A stretch of DNA of 64,000 nucleotides from Blakeslea trispora (lineage: Eukaryota; Mucoromycota; Mucoromycetes; Mucorales; Choanephoraceae). How positions within the stretch are numbered: position 1 is the stretch's first letter; every line of letters starts with the position of its first letter. The notes under the pieces were generated by a model. The model saw only the letters and a program-made list of their open reading frames with translations, was not told the DNA's origin and searched no databases. Shown here piece after piece: positions 55,388 to 64,000 of this stretch. The stretch spans positions 124,001 to 188,000 of the forward strand of contig JAIWNE010000024.1 of the NCBI GenBank assembly GCA_025331445.1, given 5' to 3'. Position numbers and translations under genes: made by a program.

Positions 55388-58300
55388 CGTCTGCTAAAAA
55401 AAAAGAAAAAGATGGATCACACTATTGCTTTTGAATTTTAGAAAATCCTAGCTTACTCTCTCAATTTTATTTGTTAGATTGTCCGAATTCCAAGTTGATA
55501 AACTGCAGTGGAGTACTTGCGAATAGCTTCAAGAAAGAAGACCCAAAAGCCATAGGTCTAGCGTACTATCAACTAAAAAGTAATTGAGTGTCTAATTAAG
55601 TGATAGAAGTTGCTTTTTTGTCAAGAGAGAGTACTAATCGACTTGATTTGTATGTCAATGCGAATATAAGCCCATTCTTCCTTAAACTAGCTGCACTTTG
55701 TTAAAAGCCTAGACAGAAAGAGCTCAGGTACGTGAGACGAATAAAATCAACAAATTAGCTACTTATCTTAAAGAAGGAGAACAATCAAGGATGATGTAAG
55801 CTAAATATTGTTTTTTGTTATACCTCGTCATTCCATACAAAAATCCAATAAAGAAAACATTGATAAATTGAGCTTTTATTATTATCATTATTATATTGAA
55901 AGAAAATCGGTGAAACAACGTTGTATGGGCTAACTCTGACAACATTGTTTTGCCACATGTCGATCGAAGTGGCACATTAAAAGGGGTCAAGAAGGTCATG
56001 TGTTTATTTGTAAGCATAGCCATGATGGTCTCAAAATGTGCACCAACTCATCTTCAAACTTGTCGTCAATCTTGGGAAGCAAAGAGAAGATTAGAGGGAG
56101 GAAGCTTGCATCTAAAGCTCAATTAATCACATTGTATGACTATGAAATATTTCTAGACAATTGCAATGAAGCAAGCACTTTACTGTTCTAGTTGATCCCT
56201 TTTTGGCATTGAGTCGGGCACTCTAATAATGAATACATATTTATTGGGGGGCAACCATATAAGAATGGCTAAAAAAAGAAAAGAGCGCTACCCAATAAAG
56301 ATAAAAAGCAACCAGCTGTATATGGGCTTACTTTCTTTATTCTGTTTGCTTAATTAGGGCCCTCATATGAAACCTGCCATTCTCCTTTTTTTTTCTATAA
56401 TTATTTTGCTGAGCTTACAGATGCAATCATTCAAGACGAACCAATATTAGCTTGATAGTATACATGCAATCCAATGTTGTTTGAGAGCTTTACAGATTTT
56501 ATCTTTAGGTCAAAACTGTTCTAACAGCAAATACCGTAGTTTTCTCAACTGAAGTCAGTGAAAAGTAGTATATGCTTGCCGGGTCAATTAGCATGTACCA
56601 AATCAAACAATTCAAGTATACAATCGTTTAGATCCAAACTAGAACTTGCTCTCTAGTCTTTAAAAGTTGCAAATATACTTTTTCTCTAGCCAATTAGTAG
56701 ATGATAGTAATAAGTATGAACCTTTTTTGATCAAAACTCATTGTAGTTTTTCTAATAGATTATACTCAAGCCTTTGTCTGTCAGAATATATCCAACTCTT
56801 GTGTAGATGATTTTCATTTCTCAGGCACATGACAACACAAAATTAGTAGATCAAAATAAGCCATTTCTCACACAACTTCAACTATTGTTCTTTTAGTCCT
56901 TTGACTGAGCGTTCAGTTTCTCATGATTTCTTCTACCCTTATTCTCTATAGCAAATGTACTTTTTCTTTGGCTGCTTTTATGAGACATCATTCATTTCAA
57001 TTTCATAGTCGTCATCCATCTGATGCTGGTATAGAACATGAAGTTCTCAAATACTGTAACAAGCTACCAGACATATTTTTAGTCTTGATTTCTGAAATTG
57101 TTTATGTGATGTCTTTTTTTTTTTGGTATGTGCTGTACACAGAAAATGTACACAATTTACAATGAGAGATTTTTAAAGGGCGACACTTTTTTTTTTCGCG
57201 ACACCATTTGGCAAAAAGTATAGTTTAATAATTAATAAATAAAGCAGTAAATGGATCACGAAAATACAAACGAATGCTACAATAGCATCAGCAATATCAT
57301 ACAAGATTATACTTGCGAACTAATTCTTCTACCCCATTTTTTTGATGCCTTTGCTTCATCTTCATTTTGTAGGCACTGCCTTCACTCTCTACACAACGTA
57401 TGCGTCTCCTTGATTTTAGATACATGACACACACATTTTCCTTCCTTTTGTTTGGGATTTTCATTCATACTTTTTAAGACTATCTGCATAATAGTAACAA
57501 ACAAAAGAAAAACAAAGTCAGAAGGAAAATGAATAAATATGACAACAATAAGAAAAAAAAACTGACAAAGTAACCAATAAATTTCTGCCTATTTTGTGTA
57601 ATGAAAGTACAAAATTAAACTAACAGGTCTAAATATAAAGCGTTTTTCCCTCTCCTCTCCCCCTCCTTCAAACACATCAAACGAGTCCACTTTGTAATTT
57701 GATTCAAGTTCCGAGTATGCATTGCACCAATGCTGTTGAGCGTGCCAAAGCAGGGCTTACTGTTCCTAATTAATTTTTATAATGAGCTCCAGTTAGATTC
57801 CTCCTGCAATAGGCAAGACTTGTTAAAAGAACATTTCTCTCAATATCAATTCAGTCGCTGATAACTTGCTGGCAACAAAATGATGAACCCGCCAAAAGAG
57901 TAAGCATCAGAGCTTATCATTCTATCAATAGCTTCTACACTTTCTTCAACAGACTGAGCCTACATATATACGCATCACTAAAACAATTTATTGTTCTTCT
58001 TTGTTCGTGTTCTAACCACTTTGTCTCTTTTCTGTTTTGTCAAGAAAAAAAAACAGTTCATTATTTTTTCGTTATTTTAACTTTTGAAAGTTTTACTCAC
58101 TTTTAACTTGCCACACAATACTACCCCGTTTTATTGATTTATAGTATAAACCCAAGTAAAGATTTTTTCTTCAATTACTTCAAACATGTACAGAGGTCCG
58201 GGAGTGATATAAAAAGCTTGTGCTTTGGATTCATCCTATGTATGAATAGAATGGGATATTACTGTATCAAAAGTTATGTAGTACTATTCTTCACTTTTAT

Positions 58301-59576
58301 TCGATTTGAAAGAAAGGTGCGCTGATTATACGAACATACTGATGATTGTGAACAAATAATAGGTTAGTTCTATCTCGAAAAAGCATTCGATATAGATGAT
58401 GATTACATTATCAAATTGAGATAGATAGAGGCGCCAGCACTTTTATCACTCGAAAACTACAATTACAGTTGAGGTAGTATCTAAATTTGTCTAGTTGTAA
58501 GATATTGTATAACCATGAACAATGATTTTGAAAAAACTGAAACATTTTTTTCTGTTCCTCGATAAAGACATATGTACTGCCAGCCATCATATACATGATT
58601 GTACATACATGCAAGTATGTTTGTCGAGATAAGACAAAATTAATTAAACCTCTTCAATAAATATTATTGTCTTATTAACATGGCTACATCCAGCCATACT
58701 CTATTAATTTAGGCAGATCTTTGGTTAATTCGGCACAAAAATAAAGACAAAAGCAAGTTTGTCTAGTCATCTATTTGTAAATTGACCAATGCTTTGTGTG
58801 GCATTAAATAGAGGTCTGAGATCACTAGCCTTCCTCTATTGTTATTGTTTTCTTTACCCGCTTACTCCGTACAATAATGAGTAAAGCATACAATGTAAAG
58901 ATCAACAAAAAAAAAGTATTAAAAAAAGGCGTTTAAAGAAAGTAAAAAATGTGGGCAACACAAAGGAGAAAAGTGGCGGGTGAATAAGCAAAGTTGCAAG
59001 CAAGACATAGAGGAGAAGCAAATATTTAGAGGATAGATATTCATTTTTAAATAATGCTTTTCAGAAAGAAATAGAGAAGCAGAATAAGGGAAAGAGGAAG
59101 CAAGACAATGAAGCAGAAGCTCATTCATTTGCATTGCATCGATTGCTATTAACCATTATCTCCAACAATATTTAATCGGTATTCAAAACTCCCTTTTCTA
59201 CTATTTCGATCAACCTAGAGTGTAACACGGACGAATTGTGTTTAATAAGTTTCTTTTTTTCTTTTTTGTGAAAGACAGACTTATCGCGGTAGGGTTCAAG
59301 GAGTCCATGCGTTTGGGGTTCATGTATACTATTTCTTGTGATCAATTTGATATCTTGTATTGGTTCAAATACCTTAATTCATATTCGGATACTTGTGTCA
59401 CAAGCATTTATAATTGTATGTAGTGCCTAATAAAATAAATATAAAAAAAAAAAGTTTTTCTCCTTTTCCTTTTTCTTTTTCCTTTTCTTTTTCATTCCTT
59501 ATAACTCTTTCTCTTCTCTCTCTCTTTTATTTTCTTGCCTTTGACAAAACAAGAAGAGATATAGTCTATTAGACTG
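55388..59576. other. Largest gene-poor stretch (4.2 kb)
   Basis: Divergent intergenic DNA between the rhodanese (-) and the disordered protein (+). AT-rich throughout. Open frames at 56000-56191, 56923-57165, and minus-strand 56023-55763 carry no recognisable domain. On the minus strand near 57470-57375 there is a short Cys/Lys-rich frame (EGKCVCHVSKIKETHTLC) that reads protein-like but could not be extended to a gene. A C/T-rich tract at about 59457-59535 precedes the next gene. No tRNA or rRNA seen. Confidence 0.45.
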
Positions 59577-61193
59577 ATGTTCCACTCTTCCAGTTCCCGA
59601 CATGAACAATACCTTATTCGTTCAAATAGTTCAAAGGCAACATTACATAAAAAGCGTTCGTCGTTGGAATCAGAAAACTCAGGTGCAGATAGCGGATATA
59701 CCTCTTCATCATCATCATCACCCACGACGACTACAGCACCACCTTTAGTTGCTGTAACAATACCATCTACAGAAAACTTTTCTAATCAGGTGATTCAAGA
59801 AGCGAATATTAATCCTCAGTTTTTAAAAAAGTCGCAGACACCTTCTATTGCTGATACAACGACAAGTAGTACGAGTACTATCATCACCAATGGAGCACCT
59901 AAAAAGAAAAGATCAAAAAGACATCAGTCCAACCGTCAGCCTGATCTTGTTTATTCCTGTCCGAGACCTTTAGCCTTTCCGTTTCACAACGATGACCATT
60001 TCTTGCCCATTGCGGAGGCTGATCCGCGAGACGTTGCTCGAGTGTCTCCTTCGCTTAACCGAACATCCTCATTTCAATCAAGCAGTAAGACGTCAGTGGG
60101 CTCAACTCGAATGTATGACAATTCTCAATACAGTGCCAGCTCACATCGTAGTGCAAAGTCTGTGGACGGTGCTTCCGCTTATAGTCAACAGTCCTCTATT
60201 CTGAGTACAATACAACGTGGCACCGTGCGTTCTATCCGATCTTTCTTCCAGCTGCCAGATTCTTTGAGTCGTGTTGACACTCGTCAAACGAATTACTCGA
60301 CTCAAAGCAGTCAAACTGGACTACCGCGACTCGAGATTAAACAGGGCACAGTTCAGTCTATCAAGAGTATGTTTTCACTCAAGCGATCTAATTTACAATC
60401 TCAACGTGTTACATCAACATTACAACCCAAACAGCAGCAGAAAGGAAGAGTTGGTACGACCATTAGTCAATATGAGTCTTCAACTTCACTTCCCAAAGCC
60501 AGCCAGACACAGTCACTACCAAAATCACAACCACAACCACAACAACCACAGCAGCCAAAGCAAAAACAAGCCTCTGCGACCACACTGTCATCAGTACAAG
60601 AACAGCTCAAGTCCAAGCCAGAGGGTTACTTTGCCTCACGTGCTACTAAATTTGCAAGTCGTGCTTTATGGATGCCTAAAACTCCACAAGAGGCATCTAG
60701 TGTAACCCAATCTTCTGTAGTAAAACCTCTACCAAAACCAACACCACAGCCAACGGAACAAGAGATACCTCAAAAGAAAACGCTAAAATCGGAAGTCAAA
60801 AAGATATCGGCACGGATGTTTTCTTGGACAAAGGATAAAAATAAGGTTCAGGATATCAAGGCTCCTGTTACCGCACCTGTCTCTGGTAACAATCCTTCTC
60901 TGCCTCGCAGTACGTCTATTAAATCTACTCGATCTACACTATCAACAGCATCAACACTATCGCCACCCTCACCACCTGCACCTCCAAAAAGATCCATATT
61001 TTCTGCCTTTAGAAGATCTGATAAATCGAGTAGCACTTTAGTAGATGATAGTAAAAAGAAGATTAAATCAACAGAGACAAACGAAGATGTCATGTCTCCT
61101 CCTCCTACAACAACAACAACGGTTGGAAAGATGTGGAAGAGCTTTAAGAATCTTGTTACTGGCAAGAAATCTTCTCGTGTTGGTGTTTTGTAA
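59577..61193 (+). CDS. Ser/Thr/Pro-rich disordered protein with two copies of a basic GTV(R/Q)SI motif
   Basis: Single-exon 538-residue protein with no recognised family. It is almost wholly low complexity: Ser-rich N-terminus (HSSSSRHEQYLIRSNSSKAT), poly-Ser/Thr, Gln/Pro repeats (QPQPQQPQQPKQKQ) and a Lys-rich C-terminus. Two related segments stand out, TIQRGTVRSIRSFFQLPDS near residue 210 and EIKQGTVQSIKSMFSLKRS near 252, with later echoes: KKISARMFSWTKDK, KRSIFSAFRRSDKS and KMWKSFKNLVTGKKSS. These basic-amphipathic Phe/Trp-containing helices could be membrane- or partner-binding short motifs. A C/T-rich leader immediately upstream supports transcription in this direction. Function unknown. 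Confidence 0.7.
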   Translation: MFHSSSSRHEQYLIRSNSSKATLHKKRSSLESENSGADSGYTSSSSSSPTTTTAPPLVAVTIPSTENFSNQVIQEANINPQFLKKSQTPSIADTTTSSTSTIITNGAPKKKRSKRHQSNRQPDLVYSCPRPLAFPFHNDDHFLPIAEADPRDVARVSPSLNRTSSFQSSSKTSVGSTRMYDNSQYSASSHRSAKSVDGASAYSQQSSILSTIQRGTVRSIRSFFQLPDSLSRVDTRQTNYSTQSSQTGLPRLEIKQGTVQSIKSMFSLKRSNLQSQRVTSTLQPKQQQKGRVGTTISQYESSTSLPKASQTQSLPKSQPQPQQPQQPKQKQASATTLSSVQEQLKSKPEGYFASRATKFASRALWMPKTPQEASSVTQSSVVKPLPKPTPQPTEQEIPQKKTLKSEVKKISARMFSWTKDKNKVQDIKAPVTAPVSGNNPSLPRSTSIKSTRSTLSTASTLSPPSPPAPPKRSIFSAFRRSDKSSSTLVDDSKKKIKSTETNEDVMSPPPTTTTTVGKMWKSFKNLVTGKKSSRVGVL

Positions 61194-62877
61194 GTTCTAT
61201 TTCCCTTCATATTTTCTCTCTCTCTTTCCCCGCCTTTCTTTTCCTTTTTCTTCTCAAGCCGATTACCTTGTAATATTTAATCTTCATGATTGTGCTTACT
61301 AAATAGCGTCTACTGTATTATGTTTATTTATGATCTACTTTTAATCCTATGTTTTTCTCTATTCCACAAAAAAAAATCTCAAAAAAAACAAAGATATGCA
61401 AAAGAATGATATCCACGAAAAACATAGCCCCCCCCCTATATACCATACACTTATTCTTTTCATCCTTAACGATTCACATCAATTGTTGTTGTATACTTGA
61501 ATGTCCTTCTTTACTAGTAGGGCATTGTTTCTATAATGCAATCTATTACAAATAAATCCAAGCTATCAATTTGCTTTCTAGATATATAATTGGATTGGTA
61601 ACTACAAGTAGCTCCAGAAGCCTCTGACTCAAGACCTTGTATCAAGTATAACACTCTTCAATAACAGAAGATTGCTTTGATGACCAGTCTTGTTCTTCAC
61701 CGCTAATTCCTTTTTTCCTGTCCTTTTTTTCTCATCTTTATAAGACAAAGCACTGACATCAGATCAATCAGCCTTTTCTTTTTTCTACCGCCGCGCAGAG
61801 TTTACCCGTGCAAGAGAAGAGAGAAATGATAATGCTTTTAAGCTTCCTTAAATAAAAGCTGAAGATGACAAAATTATGCAAGTCTTTCGTATCTCCAGAC
61901 TTACAATAGCAAAAAATCATGGGCTTTCTCTCTTTGAAAAGCTTCAGGCGAAAACTTTCTGTATGCAAAAATAGATCTATGTCTTCTTTTTCTGTCCTAA
62001 AGCCTTTGCACAAGAGACCTGTGATTCGAATCCGGACATTTATTTACATGCCAATTTGCTGAGACTGAATCAAGATCATCCAGTCTAATTCTATTCAATC
62101 AAAAGGTTTCTAATTACTGAGAATATTTTTTGTCAATGTTGATTCTTTTTAGCAGTTGTTATAGAACTTGTCTAAAACAATCTTGATTATCTTAACCCTA
62201 TCCTCCTATATGGTAGGGTCATACCAGTCCCGCACTTATTTTCAGATGTCATCTAGACAACGTTCACACTTTTCAAAACAAGCAAAAATGATCCGTGATT
62301 AATAATCTAAAAGAGCTCAAGTTGCTAAAGAGATGAGGATAAAAATATACCAAGGAACCATTTAATTACACATTCAACCTGTTTTTCTTTTGAATTGATA
62401 GGAATTCATGTTAAAGAAATATGGGGAAACTTGTTTGTTTTTAATTTACAATTTGATGGATCTAAAAAGATGATATCAACCATACAAGATAGTATGTGAT
62501 TCTATGAATAAAACCATAAAATTAATGACAATAATTGGTTGGAAGGAAGTTATGAGTGCAAATGGTTTGTTATTTCAAATTGTAGTGAATATTGCTAATG
62601 ATGCTTATAAGGTTCATTCTATTTTGCCTTGATATAGTGATACATTGCTCACAATAGGTAACAAACCTTTGCCTTTGATTACTTCAAGGTATGATATGTT
62701 GGGTGTCATAAAAAAAGGGCCTACAGTATTTCTTTTGTAGATGAATTATAAAAAAAAAGGAACAATCTACCACAGGTAGAAGCAAATAATGTGTTCCCCA
62801 TTGTTCTCTTTTCATTATTTATTCATCACTCTTGCACGAGCTTATCTCCCCACTGCTTTTTTTTTTAAAATGCTTGT
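61194..62877. other. Convergent intergenic region
   Basis: Between the stops of the disordered protein (+) and the L2HGDH gene (-). AT-rich; a C8 run at about 61428-61435. No gene or RNA recognised. Confidence 0.5.
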
Positions 62878-64000
62878 TTATTTTTGAATAACAGAGTAGA
62901 CATAGTCAGCAATGGCAAGTGACGATGTCAACCCGGGACTTTCAATACCAATTAATGTAAAGAAATTATCATGGCCTGATTCTGTTTCTTCTGTAATTAC
63001 AAAATCTTGAAAGGGCTCTCCTGGAGCTGCTAATTTTGGTCTACAGAGACATACGTTAAAAAGAAAATAATAAGACTTTATTTTCTTGAAGAGTGTCTTA
63101 CCTTATGCCTGCATAATCTGGATTTAGCTGCTCTTTGCGGACGTTTGGAAAATAAGACTGAATTGCCTTGGCAAACAATTCTCGTTTTTGTTCTTCATCA
63201 GGTATACGGTAATCGTAAGGATCCTCAATATATTGCACATCAGGTCCAAATTTGATTTTGCCTGCCAAATCTAAAGTCAAATGTGTGCCCAATCCTGCCA
63301 AGTTCTTTTCAGGACATGGATAAATCAAGTGTTTAATGCTAGTTGACCCCGAGTAACTAAAGTAATGACCACGCGCATAATAAAGTCTGTATTTATCTGG
63401 CATGAGCATGTTGCTCACTTTGTCTGCATGAAGGCCTGCAGCATTAAATACTCTCTTTGCAAACACAAAGGTAGTGTCTTGTGCATTAGAGGGTGTAGCT
63501 ATCTCAAGCAAATAGCCACCTGAACTTGGCTGAATAGACCGTAAAGACGTATTTAAAGCTATGTCCCCATTTTGAGATATTTTTTGTTCCAAATAATCCA
63601 TATATTGGTGAGAATCAATAATGCCTGTTGAAGGCGAGACCATGACTGAATATGCTCTAACTTCTGGCTCTAATTCGTACGCCTGCGTTTGATTCAAGAA
63701 ATAAGTCTCCACGCCTAATCGGGTTGCCTTTTGGTGCAGTCCCTCAAGATAAAGATGTTGCTCTTTGTTTTGAGCTACTACCCATTTGCCTAGTCGACAA
63801 TGTCTAATGCTGGTTTTTTCCAACAAGCTATACAGTTTGTGTTTGCCTTCTATGCATAGCTTAGTTTTCAAACTTTGTTCAGGATAATAAAGTCCAGCAT
63901 GAATTACTTCGCTATTTCGAGCACTTTTTTTTTGGTTTTTTATTTGATTCTTAGTGCCTGTGTTGTCTCTCGCTTTGTTTCAAATTACCTTGTTTCTTCC
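62878..64000 (-). CDS. L-2-hydroxyglutarate dehydrogenase, 5' end beyond window
   Basis: FAD-dependent mitochondrial oxidoreductase that converts L-2-hydroxyglutarate to 2-oxoglutarate. Visible exons on the minus strand: 64000-63989 (partial), 63923-63102 and 63040-62878. The junctions restore ETSARNSEVIHAGLYYPEQS, a family signature just after the FAD-binding region, whose Gly-x-Gly part is off the window. Other matches: EPEVRAYSVMVSPSTGIIDS, FNAAGLHADKVSNML, YARGHYFSYSG and LGTHLTLDLAGKIKFGPDVQ; the C-terminus IGIESPGLTSSLAIADYV is typical of the DAO fold. About 332 residues are present. Apparently intact as far as seen. Confidence 0.92.

Noticed and set aside
57370..57480. Minus-strand Cys/Lys-rich frame resembling a bL32-type zinc ribbon
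   Set aside because: The cysteine spacing does not match, the frame is under 35 codons and no joining exons were found.
62010..62035. GATTCGAATCC as a tRNA B box
   Set aside because: The flanking T-stem does not pair and no A box, acceptor or anticodon stem could be found at suitable spacing.
1..64000. CRISPR arrays, phage or bacterial operons
   Set aside because: All confident genes are eukaryotic with spliceosomal introns; no spaced direct repeats of CRISPR type were seen.

Overview
The window is eukaryotic and looks like a chromosome segment of a mucoralean fungus (Mucoromycota; Rhizopus/Mucor-like). The evidence is an AT-rich background, many genes split by 45-110 nt introns with GTAAGT-like donors, fungal gene families (SAGA Spt8, Osh3-type ORP with a GOLD domain, GH28 polygalacturonase, CHO1-type PS synthase, Fpk1/NRC-2-type kinase), families kept in early-diverging fungi (CSL, NUDT12 with ankyrin repeats, FAR1-type zinc finger), and a decayed DDE transposase. 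The standard genetic code fits every model. The genus is an inference. Exon coordinates were worked out by hand from splice sites and reading phase.

Layout. 1-2.4 kb: 5' and middle part of a CSL transcription factor (-), running off the left edge. 2.4-6.7 kb: no resolvable gene, but a C/T-rich island and a DDE transposase relic. 6.7-13.1 kb: PQ-loop transporter (-), single-pass membrane protein (+), tail-anchored-looking protein (-), endonuclease III (-) and HAD phosphatase (+). 14.7-23.7 kb: polygalacturonase (+), phosphatidylserine synthase (-), AGC kinase (-), DUF4604 protein (-), SWIM-finger protein (-), Sel1-repeat protein (-). 26.2-36 kb: small hydrophilic protein (+), unknown basic protein (-), Spt8 (+), ribosomal protein uL23 (-), FAR1-type protein (-), COX7A (+). 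36.6-46.7 kb: Osh3-like ORP (-), NUDT12-like NADH pyrophosphatase (+), penta-EF-hand protein (+), Hub1/UBL5 with an RS-repeat N-terminus (+), expansin-like DPBB protein (-). 47.6-55.4 kb: Rab GTPase (-), diaphanous-type formin (-), rhodanese (-). 55.4-59.6 kb: largest gene-poor stretch. 59.6-61.2 kb: disordered Ser/Thr-rich protein (+). 62.9-64 kb: 3' part of L-2-hydroxyglutarate dehydrogenase (-), running off the right edge.

There is no operon-like or biosynthetic cluster. These are mostly unrelated housekeeping genes, with a loose theme of membrane lipids and trafficking (PS synthase, flippase-kinase-type AGC kinase, ORP, Rab, formin). The most unusual points are the RS-domain/Hub1 fusion, three GC-AG introns needed to keep conserved frames, very small internal exons, tight same-strand gene pairs (formin/Rab, endonuclease III/tail-anchored protein), and substitutions in normally diagnostic motifs of the PQ-loop and ORP proteins.
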